DNA from: Apostichopus parvimensis
Taxonomy: Eukaryota > Echinodermata > Holothuroidea > Aspidochirotida > Stichopodidae
Direction of reading: 5' to 3'
DNA length: 33,074 nt
Assembly: GCA_000934455.1 (NCBI GenBank)
Contig: KN884758.1
Location: 1 to 33,074, forward strand
Shown: positions 1 through 13,000 of the stretch, in pieces
How the letters are laid out: every line of letters starts with the position of its first letter
Numbering within the stretch: position 1 is the first letter of the stretch
The notes under the pieces: generated by a model
Seen by the model: the letters and a program-made list of their open reading frames with translations, nothing else
What the model was told of the DNA's origin: nothing
Databases searched by the model: none
Program-made: the position numbers and the translations under genes

Positions 1-924
1 CCCCCACATTTACCCCACCACTCCTCATCCCTACCCACACTGTACTTTTGTAAGGTATGAAAACTTGCCGATAATTCCGACCAAATCTAAGTCTTTTGCA
101 GACATATTTTGTATAGGCTACTCCTACGGCGAAGAGAGCTATGAGGGTGACAACGGTTTGAAGTACTGCTCATGTGCATGACCTTTCTTAGGGCTAATTA
201 CACGACGTGCTGCTTTGTATAAAGTTTTCTTTTACTGTAGTAATTTCGGGGTATGAATAAATCATTCAAATTGACTTCAATCGTGTGCGTTATTTCTTGA
301 ATCATATAACATAGCTATATCTTGACAGTATTCCTTGCCGGGCGGTCACTTGAGTAAAGGGCAGCGGGGGAGGGGAAGGGTGGTTATAAAAACGAAAAAG
401 TAAATGCCCCTTTTCTTCAGAATGAAAACAACTGTAATTACAAAGTGCCCGTTTGTTGAAAAAGATTCCAATTCAAGAAGTGACGTGCAGCCTGAATGCA
501 CAGATGTTATATTGTTGGGCAGTTTTGAGGTTATTTTTGCGTTTTGCTCCCTGAACTCAAAGTCACTGCCTTTTGTTTAGTGCCCCGCCCCAGACCGAAG
601 CCTCTCTCTCCACCTTTGAAGAAAGATACGGTATCACCGAAAGTCTACACTGATACGTTATTTCCCAAGATCGTACCAGAAAATTCACATGTTCGCATAC
701 GAACAAAAAAAAAAAATAATAAATAAGGTATTAAATTCGAGGTAAATACAACATTTCTTTGGTGGACTAAATGGGTAAATATTCGCTTATTGTGATAATA
801 AATCTTTAATAGATCATGGAGCATTATGCGACTATGTGTGAATGTTAGATGACTAAATAGGCCAAAGTAACGCAAAATGTTTTCAATGTTTCCAGCCAAA
901 CTGAGACGTTGGGGAAGCGATAAT

Positions 925-943
925 GGGGAGGGAGGGGGGTGGG
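925..943 (+). other. Short-loop G-quadruplex motif upstream of the gene
   Basis: GGGGAGGGAGGGGGGTGGG: four G-runs with one-base loops. It is about 6 kb upstream of exon 1, with no neighbouring gene visible. Confidence 0.6.
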
Positions 944-1530
944 TTGTCACTTGAAGGAATTGTACGGTTAGAGTACCTTTTCCTCTTAAAGAAAAGTCTC
1001 AGTGAACACAGCAGATACAACACATCTTAGCCACAAGTCTGAGAAACGATATGGCTATATGGTATGGGAAATTGTAAGTATCGTGACCGTAATGACTTTT
1101 AAACATGTCAGCCATCCAGTATGCGTTGATATTCATTGTGCCAGTCATCATTCTTCTATGAGACTGGCGAACACACTGGAGAATAATTTACTCGAAGGAT
1201 GTAACCGAAGTTGTTTTTTTCCGATTAGAATTAGATAACCGTCTGGATTTCGTAGAAACCACGTTACTATAACGCAGGCACCATTTGCGCGAGTCACTGT
1301 TTTGGGTGTACCAATTTGGCACGATCGATTGTTGTCAACAGGTGCGATATGGCTCTATGTATTAACTTTTGTGGTTAATACACATGCCATGTATTAGCCT
1401 ATACTGTAATGTGATTGGTAGGAGTAGGACAACGCCCACCGCCACAGGTCAGGTCACTTCTCACATATGCGGCGGAAGTTCTCGCGACGGAATGAAATTG
1501 GGTAGCGGACTGAAATTCCTACGGACGTCT

Positions 1531-1887
1531 CCTCGACGTCAACCTAAGTTTCTGCGACGTAAACCTAACTTTCCGCGACGGCAACCTTAGTTATCGCGAC
1601 GGCCACCTTAGTTACCGCGACGGCCACCTTAGTTACCGCGACGGCCACCTAAGTTACCGTGACGGCAACCTAACTATCCGCGACGGCAACCTTACTCACT
1701 GCGACGGCCACCTTAGTTACCGCGACGTCCACCTTAGTTACCGCGACGGCAACCTTAGTTACCGCGACGGCAACCTTAGTTACCGCGACGACAATCTTAG
1801 TTTTCGCGACGGCAACCTTAGTTACCGCGACGGCAACCTAAGTATCCGCGCCGGTAACCTAAGTTTCCGAGACGGCAACATTAGTGT
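1531..1887. repeat. 21-bp CpG-rich minisatellite, 17 units
   Basis: Seventeen consecutive 21-base units with no length change, typically ccgcgacggcaaccttagtt plus one base. Most units keep the CGCGACGG core with two to three CpGs; the variable positions are CAA/CCA, TTAG/TAAG and the last bases. Edge units (first two, last two) are the most diverged, the usual pattern of a locally expanding array. A single related word, CTCGCGACGG, lies upstream near 1481. Because 21 is a multiple of three, the first units read as a 7-residue Arg/Pro-rich repeat before a TAG, which looks accidental. Confidence 0.93.
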
Positions 1888-2690
1888 TGTACAAAAACCG
1901 CGCCACATAGGGGAAAAAAAAAACCACATGCACAAACATGATCCTTTACAGTTCTTGGTCATTATACATGGTTTCCGCATACATGTGTCATAGACTTCTC
2001 ATATGAAGCATGATGATATTTGTTGGTTGGCCATCCATAGTTACTTGTATGATGGATAGTTGTGGCATTCCCGGCCTTCCATACTTAGTGTTTCCTTGTG
2101 GCTATAGTTACCATACTGTCAGCCGACATTTCGCTTTAATGTATACTTCTTTCTATAGTTGAACTTTTTAGTTGATTAAAATCTCACTAAAGGTCAATTA
2201 ATCGTATTGTGATTCATACCACATGAAGTACTATTTTTGCAGGTGAAAAAATATGATTTATGAACAAAAGATCAAACGGCAGGGTCATCCCTGTATCAGT
2301 GGCTCATGTACCGTATTTCGAAGTGTAAACTTTGAGCATGTTATGCTATATCAGCCTTTTGGTCACGATCATACATGTAAAACGGGACATGCATGGTATA
2401 ATCTGCCAGTGTCTGCTCAGTTTCCAGGGACAATATACGTAATGTCAACATGATACATGGTCACCCTGGTTTCAATGTAGCATATAGGTGACAAGGGCCG
2501 GGGTGGGGTGGTCAGCTTGGGAATGGATGTTTGACATTTGAAAATTATGATCTGGATGTTTTCTCTTTTTTTTTCTCCTATAGTTTACACTATTTACCTT
2601 TATTTTAAAAAGAAGGTTACCACTCTCTTTACTCAACGCTACAACAGAATTCACTGTTACAACAACAACGGAATGACAAGAAGAGGTCGT

Positions 2691-2767
2691 CTACATGAGG
2701 TCTACATGAGGTCTACATGAGGTCTACATGAGGTCTACATGAGGTCTACATGAGGTCTACATGAGGT
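2691..2767. repeat. Perfect 11-bp tandem repeat, 7 copies
   Basis: Seven identical copies of ctacatgaggt with no mismatch, followed by gaggtaaag. A half-related gaggtcgt precedes it. Perfect identity suggests recent expansion and likely length variation between individuals. Confidence 0.95.
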
Positions 2768-3806
2768 GAGGTAAAGTCTGGAAGAAAGAAGGGATAAGAT
2801 GGAACTACCGCTTTCCGTGAAGTAAGTTGGAACGTTTTGTTATTCCTCGATGGTGTTCTTGTATTTGCATCTGATTAGCATATAATGATGTCACATACTG
2901 CATGTTCTTAACTTTGCAGTATGCCTATAAGTTGAAGGATGGGGCCAGTTAGTCATATATCGGTAAATCGGTCACTTAATGATATAAACTGTGAACGTTG
3001 GGAGTGAGTCAATACTATACTACTATATAGCATACCAAGGTATCCGATTTAACCATGCACACACTCTGGTATGGCGCACATGATACTGAGACCGGGTGAC
3101 GACACAAGGCTGTGGTGAGAATGATAGGAACATATATTAACATGACATAAGTTCAAAGGCTAGATATTGTGGTTAAACTTTTTATAAACACAACAAGATT
3201 GATATAGCCATGGCGGGCGAATGAATTGTTTAATACACCACAAGTCCCTAGGTGGATATGTACTGGAAGAGTGACTCTGGCTGGTGTCAGTACAAGGCCT
3301 GCAATTAGCTGTCACATGTTGAAGTTCACTGTACGGTATAGCGCCGGGTCTGTATATCTCAGGGGACTGTCGGCTTGAGAGTGAATCAGGTTGTTTCGTT
3401 CTCGTGTCTTGGATTAATTTTTCCTTTCAAAGTATTTCAGTCTTATTTCGCAAAATAACTTTTAATCCTATGCGAATATGATAGAATGCATGCCATAATA
3501 TACTCTTCTGTAAAGTGCTTATTTCATAAATTGGGCGGTTATTGTCTTCAAACAATTTGAACCGAAAGCTATATATAATTGAAAGAGCCACCAAAAGGTT
3601 ATATCAATAAATCACCATCCTTGGATTATGTGATTGTTTTTAAAGTATTTGCGGCTTCCTTGACTTCTGCAAGTCCTTTGTTCTGGTGAAGACATCGAAT
3701 GGAGTAAGGGCAAATGTTATTTGAAATACGAACTCGGCGTCTGCACAGATGAGACCACGTGTAAAGGAAACCGTGTCAAGGTGTGTTAAGTGCATGCACT
3801 TTTACT

Positions 3807-3835
3807 CCCCCCCCCCCCACACACACACCCACACC
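3807..3835. repeat. Poly-C followed by (CA)n
   Basis: A run of about ten C followed by cacacacaccc. Simple low-complexity sequence. Confidence 0.85.
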
Positions 3836-4263
3836 CCTTGAAAGAAAATTACATCCCGGGATTCAACTAGGCAAAGACATAGACAATTGAAACATCAATA
3901 TGTTTCTTTTCGATTTAGAAATTCTTCTGAAGGTGTCGAGCTCATAGTTCTGTAGCAGAAGACTGCTCTGTATGATATACCGTGACGTAAGAACTCGCCG
4001 AAGAGTAAACATTGAGCATGCGCATTGGATGCGTGACCCTCACTTATTCATAGCTGCTTGTGTCGATCACATAAATACTTAAACATCACAATACCATCCA
4101 TCTAAAACACGGTCGTTGGTCTGATTCATTGTAGTTGACCAAGGATGTTAGTTATAAACGAACGAATGAGATAAATCAATGAATTCAGCCACCTCAGAAC
4201 CACGTATATATCTTGGGGAAGGGGGAAGGGAAGCCAGCCCAAACAAAGGAAAAACAAACAAAA

Positions 4264-4345
4264 CCAAGGGGGGGGGGGCATCACCAAACAAAAAAAACAA
4301 AAAGAAGAAAAAAAAACAAAAAAATAAATATCAAAAAAAACACGA
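4264..4345. repeat. G-run then A-rich low-complexity sequence
   Basis: A run of G bases followed by A-rich sequence interrupted by single C or G. Lysine-rich open frames here are artefacts of composition. Confidence 0.85.
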
Positions 4346-5028
4346 GAAAAAAAATGATATGTTCCCCCTCCATAACAGTAAGATCGCCCTCGAATTGACC
4401 AGTATACAATATTTCTGATATCTTGATACGGTAGGACTGCAATATTCTTTCGTAACTTGGCAATCTTTAAAGTCTAGCACAATTTTGACTGATGTAATGT
4501 GTTATAAATGTTCGCACGTCATTGGGATCAGGCAGTAACCCGCCTTCAGGGTAGGTCAATACAATGTTACCCAGTAAGGCAACGAAACAGCAGTACATTT
4601 GTTTAACACAAAAACCAGAGTAAGTTGGTTTCGTGTGATTTGATATCAATTTGTTATCACTTTATACTCCCCCTTTCTCTAATTTTACAATAGTGTAGGT
4701 TTTGATGCGTCTGAAAACTTTTCATTACCAGTTTACAAACATGGCAAAATCATTCCGCCCATATTACATTTTGCGATATTATGCTTAGTCTAGAGTAAGA
4801 ATATCCACTAGTTGCACGGATAGGTACTACTGTGCGCTCTCTGGAAGGAACTTAGTCATCTGTTTACACATTTAATTCCTAAATGCCATTTTAAAGATAT
4901 GCAATAAAATGTTTACGTTTTGTATGAAAAATGTATGAAATTGACGCAACGTGATGTATATCAACAAAACAAATCAAAGAGCAAAACTGCAGTGCGGTTT
5001 CGATGATGCTACACGAATAATCTTATAT

Positions 5029-5102
5029 GTAGGCTGTAGCGTATATAGCGTACTAGGCTGTACTAGGCTGTATATAGCGTACTAGGCTGTAGCGTATATA
5101 GC
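5029..5102. repeat. Short irregular repeat of TAGGCTGTA / GCGTATATAG words
   Basis: The words taggctgta and gcgtatatagcg alternate several times (taggctgtagcgtatatag at the start and again at the end). The arrangement looks like replication slippage between two short words. Confidence 0.8.
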
Positions 5103-7000
5103 CAGGATGAACAACATACTTCAATCTAAGTGCTACAGCAAATAGCCTTGAGATATTACAAACAATATTCACATTGGCAGCTGATGACCGAGATGGAAAC
5201 TAGCTTTTCTTGTATTCAGCGTACAGATTGATCTCTACCAAAGACAACAGGCTTCTTCAAGTTCTTCTACTCAATGTGGTATACATACAAGCCGTACATT
5301 AAGTAGGCGCCGGGCGATTTTTACCCCCTGGTCACCATGGTCCCCAAGATTTTGCTTATGGTTTGCCTCTAAAACATCTTACTAGGTGACAGTTAAGTTT
5401 CGTAAACGGCGCCTGGTCATTTCCCCAACGTTACTAAATCTAAACCTGACGTTTTATTTGGCACTGAATCTCGACAATTGCGAAATACGACGGAAAACGT
5501 CAACATCGGAAGCCAAGATATAATACCGATGATTCACAATGATATCGTCCATTCCAATAGCAACGTTGTATGTACAAACTTTACGTTTTATTACACAGGC
5601 ATGTATGCAGCGACGTATGCAGTTAGCGACACACTTAAGTCAACGAAGATTTGGTCGACTTCTAGATTCTAATCTACGGATAACATTAAGCTAATTTCCA
5701 ATTACCAAACAGCCTCTCCTATTCTAATGAGGCGTAACGCACGTGTTATTTAATAGGCTGGTCGGTGGGAACTACGGTAGATTATACAGGTTTCCACAAT
5801 TTGAACTCTGGTGACTCCAAATAACTACAAAAAACAACAGGCTTCTGCTACTCAACATGGTACTCGTAAACCCCAAATATGAGATTGGTCCAAGCTTCCC
5901 TTCTTGAGATATCGTGTTTACAAGCAAGGCGTGACACAAATACACACGTACTGGCACACGAACACACACACACTCAACCGCCTGCATGACTACAAAGGTT
6001 ATACGATTATCATCGAAACCAAAAATGATTTTCCCCCTTTTATCTTTCACTGTATTGTGTCGATCTTTTATTCGGTTCTGTTCTAACTTTTACAATAATG
6101 GTTGTAAATCATATACAATACATGTGATCATGAGCGTGTTCATGGTCTTATCACTTTAAAAAACAAAAAAAAAAAAATGAAAAGTTGGAAAAAAACAAAA
6201 CCTTTATATTATATAATATTTTTTGGTTTTTTGTTTGTTTAAGTTTTGCCTTCATAATATCACACTTGCTTGCCTAAAGTTTGCTTTTGGTACAGAACGT
6301 ATATAAGCTTCAAATGAACACCTCCAAGCCCCCTCCCCTTTCCCATATATAACCGAATAATATGTTTGGCAGGATTTCTGTCCCCTTGATAGTGACAGGT
6401 GGTGGAGAAATGGTGTTCTGACGGAAGCCAATTAGCATTTCTTTAGTCTTACTCTTAGAAACATTCCAGTTCACGAAAATTTAAATCACAATAATTTACA
6501 AAAGATTGTAACTGACTAAGATATGCATAATGCATCGAACCGCAATATGGTGAGGTTATAGCGAAAGTAAAACGAGGTTACTGTTAATCATAGAAATTAA
6601 CTTGACCATTCATCATAATAAATGAATGGTTGAACTTCTATCTGTATGAAGGGTCGCAACTTACCACAAAGTTTGCTTATATACAACCAATAGCTCTATA
6701 GATTAAGATCTTGAAGAACGATATCTCTGAAACCTAAGATTAAGTGACTTTAAGCCTCATGCATTTGTTTTATAATTTGAGGAGATTACGTACAGTACCA
6801 GACTGTAGTGTAAACGTTACCATCCACTACAAATGCTACATCAGAGACCTTGTATAATTTTGGGAGATTACTAAGGCTTCCGTAGATCACATAACACGAG
6901 GTTTATTATAGCTCGACATGCTTCCCAACTTCTAGCATACTGTGTGTAAACACTCAACGAACAGAGGCAGAAAGAGTAAACCAAATTTATAGATTCAATC

Positions 7001-7025
7001 ATGGAAGAGAAAAAGGAACATTGTG
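7001..7025 (+). CDS. SLC6 gene, coding exon 1 (start codon, residues 1-8)
   Basis: Tiny first coding exon: MEEKKEHC plus the first base of codon 9. The ATG has A at -3 and G at +4, a good Kozak context. An in-frame TAA at 6977-6979 rules out a longer N-terminus within this exon. It ends in G|GTAAGT-like donor sequence (gtaagt at 7026). Joining it in phase 1 to the acceptor at 22865 gives an open acidic N-terminus (GAT = Asp9, then EEKAD). The link rests on frame, splice sites and start context only; such a short exon cannot be proved by homology, and a different upstream first exon remains possible. The transcription start and 5' UTR extent are not visible. Confidence 0.72.
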
Positions 7026-10000
7026 GTAAGTTTCTTATTGTGCTGTGTATTTGTTTTTATTGGCTCAATATTGATGTATGCTGAATGGTCAAACGTTATT
7101 TCCGTGGATCATTTCAACTTCACACGTTATGCCTACATTGTTCTGTAGTGCTACGTTAGGAGATATTGTATAACTAAGTTGAAATCGTTTTCATTTAGCG
7201 TGCCTTAATTTAATGGCAGTTAATTTTCATAGCTTGCGGTCTCAAAATTCCTAACAGTCTTATCTGATTTCCGCTGAAAGTGCGGAATGTTCTCAAGTTA
7301 TGCAAATGGTAAATAAAACACAGGTATTCACTACAACTTTAGGGTAGTCGCTGTCAACCATGGTGAAACTAGGCCTACTGTGTTTTGTCCCTTCGTTACG
7401 TTAGTTGGCGGAGTCTTAAAAGACCTCGATAAATTCAGTACCGGTAACCAGAATGTCATCGCAAGTATTTCAATGTTGCGAGCGTTACACTTACAGGATG
7501 TACTATGGTCTAATGCCATCTGTTTATGTCTTTTGCTTTTCAGTATTTCAGTATTTCCGTTTTCATTTTCCTCTTTATAAGGGTGAACGATCTCACTTTT
7601 GAAAATGCTTGATACTCTTCTTGATAGGGAAGTGATATACATGTATTAAAGTGACAGTAATGACTGAGTCAAGGCTAGTCGTAGCCTAGTAATTATACTG
7701 AGTCAAGGCTAGCCGTAGCCTAGTATCTATCACAGTATCAGGCCTAGCTGCAGTGTGTAGTATATAGTGTCATAATCATTAATGTGCATAAAACGTTAAC
7801 GTTGGCCATAACAGTAGTACTAGCAGACATGGCCTAATATAGTAAGTAGTAATATAATACGGTACTACGATACCTAAGTGTAGATTAATCTTGGCAGCTG
7901 CATAAGGATAGTGACCTAGGCCGACAACGACCTTAGTATATATGCCGTGGGTAGGCCTATATCTGATTAACTACATTCAACTACAGGGTTTGGTAGATTG
8001 AATGGAATATTTGTAGGTTTAAGGCTAAGCGTTTGTTTTTATGGCGCTACAATATACAAAGTATTGCTTTAGGGAAGTAGTGGCCTGGCGGCAAAACCAC
8101 GCAAGGCGTATGTAACTCAATACAGCTACGTTTACCATATAACAAAATCTGAACCTGTTATGAGGTGAAAAGTGCTCACGGCAACGGATCGTTTTTCTTT
8201 TCGATTTACAACCGCGGGAATAAATCCAAAGGTTTTGTGTGACACTAGCATAAGGTACGACGCAATGGTGCTCATATATAAAGTTGCGACAGATATTACA
8301 TATTTACCATGCGATCGACGTAAGTGGAAAATTGTTATTAGCTTTATTCGAAGCAAAACGAACAAGAACTTGTATGGTACAGTCATCAATTTTGAGCTGT
8401 ATATTATCAACAATTGAGTTAACGTTTAAAAACATCTACAATATATATAGACACACACACTCTGAAAAAAAGGAAGTTTTGGAAGGGGGAAGAAGGGGGA
8501 GGGGGGGCGAACTAACTATCTAAGCCACCACCGACGACACACACAGTTCGGAGGCAGAAAGAAAAAAAAAAATCGCGCGCGGAAAGCTATTTTTTTTTAC
8601 TATAATTCAATAAAATTATAAAAACTATTCTAGAATAAAATTCGAGGAGGCTGCAACCAGGGCTTAATTACGGGTTCACATTTTGTGTATACATGCAGGT
8701 TTGAGGTTTGTGAAATTTGTTTCTCATAAAATACTAAAAACGATAGGGCCCAGGGCCCCATGCAGTCCGTGCATGGCATATGTCTTTGCATTTGTGTAGC
8801 AATTTTCGCATTGTGCTACATGCGATTTCGGATCACTCTCACTGTGCAATGATTGCTATAAAATTCCTGTAATTGCATAATGTGAGATAAGTTGGGTAAC
8901 AATTTGATGGCAGTTTCAAAGATGCTATTTAATTGTTCCAAATTATCTAACGATTCACATGGTGATGCAACGATTTTCTCTTGAAACATCGGCCGTCATG
9001 TTTGATATATTCTGTAAACATAATACATCAGGAGAACAATGCGACGTTGGGTGGATAAATTGATTGAGATAAAGTGCTTAATTGGTAAATATAAACAAGT
9101 TGGTTTTAACTCCTTGAATAATCAGGTTCAAAGGTTGAGATCGTGCGAGTGTACTTCTTAAGTGATCTGTCATTATTTGCCACTGATTACAGAAGTAGAT
9201 TTGAATCCTTAAAGGGGTCGTTACATGATCGCCAACAGATCATTCTATACGAGGAATACGTAAATGCTAAAGTCCACCATGTAGAGGAAATGTGTTTTGA
9301 TAACTTCAATAAGGGTACCGTACGATGCTCCCTTTTAAACTTATACCCTTTTTAGGACTTGCTCTCTTAGAAGTATACCTTTTCGGCATTCAAATTATAA
9401 AATGTAATAAAAGTGGTGTTATATATATAAAAAATGTCATCCCATTAACCAGATTGTAATCTTAGATAATAAACACATCTTGTTGTATCATATATGCTAT
9501 ATTTTAAAACTTGTATTCCCTGGGACAAAAAAAAATTGTATTATAGGGACGGAATGAGCAGTATGAATAGCCTGTCTATTAGATAATGGTTCGTAAATAC
9601 CATCAATAGTGTTGCTTGCGAGCCAAGAAATATACCTGTATAGCCTAGAATTAGACAATTGACTTAACTATTTGATCCGGGTAGGTGCTTGTATGGAGAA
9701 CATGCAATGGCCGATAGCGTAATTAACCTTCTGTTCGGCACTATACGTACGTTGGTATGGCGAGTTCAAATACTTGCAACTTTAGTAAAATCTCAACTTC
9801 TTTTCCCGTTTCATGTTTTCCTCGATAAAAAGCCAGCCAGTAACACTTTGGCCAATGGTGATTGATGTAGGCAAATATATAGTCAATACGCCAGCGTATA
9901 GTAAGAAGAGTCAATGTAGTCAATAAGGCGCCCACGGAAAACAGATAATATAAAACACGTTACACAACCTTAGTGTAATGGTTTCATATAAGAATTGACA

Positions 10001-13000
10001 GAATCCATTGCCCCTTATTCACTGTATTCCTTCTTTTTTACAACATGAGAAATAAATTTGAAATTGAAAATAATATTTCCCAAGTGTTTCATCATGAAAG
10101 TATTGCATTCGTTTTACTTGACGGAAATTAAGCAGTAGAAGGTGACACCAGCGGTCCGCAAAAATGTATAGGCCCAGCGACCCAGTTGACCTCCAACCCT
10201 CCAATGTAGGGTTTCCCTAACTTTACCCCCCCCCCCACTCCACGAAGCCCCTGTGGATGTCAGAGTTGTCCACGAACCCTTAACTTTTCGAGACACGATC
10301 TGAGTCGTTATAATATAATACGCATAACAGTGCTTCGTTAAATATCAAGTTCATAATGTAATATTGCAGAGTTTGTCGATAGGTACGACTTTTGTACATT
10401 ACTAAATTATATGATATATCAGATTTTAATTCCACAAAAAGTACTCTAGTTTTGACTTTCAGAAACGTCTCACGAACCCCCTGGGATGGACTCACGCACC
10501 CCCTGGGGGTTCATGTACCCCAGTTAGCGAACCCCTGCTCCACTGCGATCCTCAGAATGCATGAAAACTTCAGTAGTCTATAGGCTAAAATCTTTATAAT
10601 AAAGTAACTTCATCGTTCACCATTTTACAATTACAAATTAAGAATATTTACACTCGAAAGGAAAAGGAGAGTTTAGTGCGTTCCGTTATGTTCATCCGAA
10701 ATCACTGTTTGGAAACGTCTCTGATGTTATTCAATTTACCGGCGCTGTGGCCGGTGTATACCGGTGCTTATACCGGTGCTGTGGCCGAGTGGATAAAGGC
10801 GGTGGCATTTGAAGCAATGAGGCTTAGCAATCGGGAGGTTCCGGGTTCAATACCCGGCCGGGTCATATAGTAAGGTGGGTTTTTCACCAAAGTGCAATCT
10901 ACGGTTTACCCATCTGAAATGACTTTCTAAATTTAAAAGAGTCCAAATTCGAGCTAAAATGTTGAATTGGAAGCCACCCGACGTGTAAGTTGTAATCCAA
11001 AAGCCCTTGCGCGTTTCTCCCACTTTTGTGGTCGCTTCAGCGTGGTAAAAATAACTGCTGATTATTATTATTTTTATTATTATTATAACATACAATGCAA
11101 TATCAGAGGGTAAATTCCAGTCAAACGCTTTGAAAATAGCGACAATTAAAGTAATTAATTAATAAAAAATAATATGTTACTTAGTTTGATGGATGATATC
11201 ACATGATAAGGTAGTGACTTCTGTTTTTGTTTTGTTTATTAATATCTTGACCTTGTATAGAGACCAAGTTCGTGAATTTCTTTTAACAAGGTCATAGTAC
11301 GAAACTCCAGATGCAGCCTTGCCATCAGGAAGGAAGGAAAAACTCGTAAAACCCAGATCTTTCGCCAGCTGGAGCTGTTTGCCATCGGACTCTTGTCGCA
11401 TATACATATTTATATATAACTTGATAACATTTGTATAGTTTATTATACCTATAAACTGTAGCTGGTGCACGTGACTTACATTAGTATACAGTCAGCATTT
11501 CAATACAAACAAGGTCGTAACGAGTTCACTAAGTTGTTTACTGTATTCCATTTTCGTCAGAGGTTATGTTAGCTAATACAATTTTCCCAAATGAAACGTC
11601 CAAGTAAAACGTAGTATAGAAGACTAATATTTCAGTCAAACGCAATCACGTGTTTGGGGGAATGTAAACTTTACATCTGTTGATTTGAAAATAACAAGGA
11701 AAACCCAATGTTGTATATGGTATACGTTTCCTCTAAATACTGGTAATCAGCCAAACGGAATGTCAACATGTGTTATTTGAATTTTCCTCACAATGAATGC
11801 ATAAACACTTCCAAATATACCATGGTTGGCATAATGTCTGTCGCCATTTTGTAAAGACATTTATAAACCTTCGAATCACATCCATTCTTCCGTCCGTTTT
11901 TTTTACCCTTAGTTGAGAGATGTTTGATATTTTGCATACATTGTTTGCAAATTAATACTATGAATGTATACAAGTATACGCACATTAAAATACATTAACA
12001 GACCGACAAACCACATAACTAAATTGCACATTGAGTGATCGTCATTAAAGTGGACGGGGTCGGTGTTAAGTTAACTATACCCAGATGGAGTATTTTTTCA
12101 ATATTTTTGATGAAAAGTTTCTGTTGATATGTTTTTTCAAATGCTGTGTCCCCGGAAATTAGAAATTTTCAAATATCCTGAGACTCTTGAAGTTTAAGTG
12201 AATATTAAGTGGCTATATAAGCCGCTTCTCTTCCGTTACGATGATGCCCAAAGTAAATTAAACGACTTAACCATTCGGTTCTTTTTGGACCACTTTCGCT
12301 GCAAGCCTCCCCGTAAATATACCTTGCGTAAAATCACGACATATCGGCCGGAGAAAATGGCTTTAATTAAAATAAGCGCCGAGTTTCTTCATTTTTCGGT
12401 ATTATTAAAGCGTATTATTCCATAATAATAGTGTGGTTAATATATTTATATAGCTTTACTGTGTCAAGGTTCAATTGCATTTTTAATATGTGATAGATAG
12501 CCTACTTTAATACGAGAGAGAGTCAAGGCGACAACATCCTTAGGATCGAATATATAGCATGAAAGATGACTTGCATACTGTAATAGACAAAAAAAACTTG
12601 GGTTCATTTTGGTGAGAAGAAGCCTCTTAGGATGTGTAAGTTTAATCAGTTGTTATCTTATTCTTGAGTAATGATCGGTAGCTCTGGTATATAACAGTGC
12701 CAGAAATTGGCAGACGAATTCGAGAAGCTCATTTGCATATTAGTGTATTTTTGTGTTACAAAAAAACTGAAGTTTGATAATAATCAATACCATTTGTTTT
12801 ATCTTCAAACGCATGAAAAATGCACACCGCCCTCTAACTAAAACTCAAAACAATGTGTTTCAAAAGAATTGAAGTTTGATAAACAATACCATTTTCTCAC
12901 GTTTTCGCACGAAGCGCTCATTCATTTACAAGCAAATTGTCGTAGTTATCTGAAGCCAGCATGCTCAATTCAGGTACTGCATGGTATGTGCTAACCGTAC

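Larger units (their letters stand above)
1..7000. other. Upstream sequence with no supportable gene; holds tandem repeats
   Basis: No open frame here has recognisable protein motifs or splice-bounded coding character; short open frames of 60-100 codons occur on both strands as expected by chance. Contents: a CpG-rich minisatellite (1531-1887), an 11-bp array (2691-2767), a poly-C/CA tract (about 3807-3835), A-rich low-complexity sequence (about 4250-4350), a TAGGCTGTA-type repeat (5029-5102) and a CA-rich patch (about 5937-5975). A segment near 5246-5283 is repeated, shortened, near 5834-5867 (both begin ACAACAGGCTTCT). The last few hundred bases must contain the SLC6 5' UTR and probably the promoter, but no convincing TATA box or initiator could be picked out. 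Confidence 0.6.

Noticed and set aside
1531..1887. CRISPR array
   Set aside because: Units are contiguous with no unique spacers, and the DNA is clearly eukaryotic; it is a minisatellite.
4179..4418. Lysine-rich small proteins
   Set aside because: Produced by A-rich low-complexity DNA.
5308..5430. Two GGCGCC-containing words (ggcgccgggcga, ggcgcctggtca) as ends of a small element
   Set aside because: Similarity is limited to about ten bases in direct orientation and no inverted ends or target duplication are visible.
10775..10866. Functional tRNA-Ser or tRNA-Leu gene
   Set aside because: The promoter boxes and T stem are intact, but the anticodon stem is mismatched, the acceptor ends pair poorly, and a body plus ATT tail follow as in a SINE.
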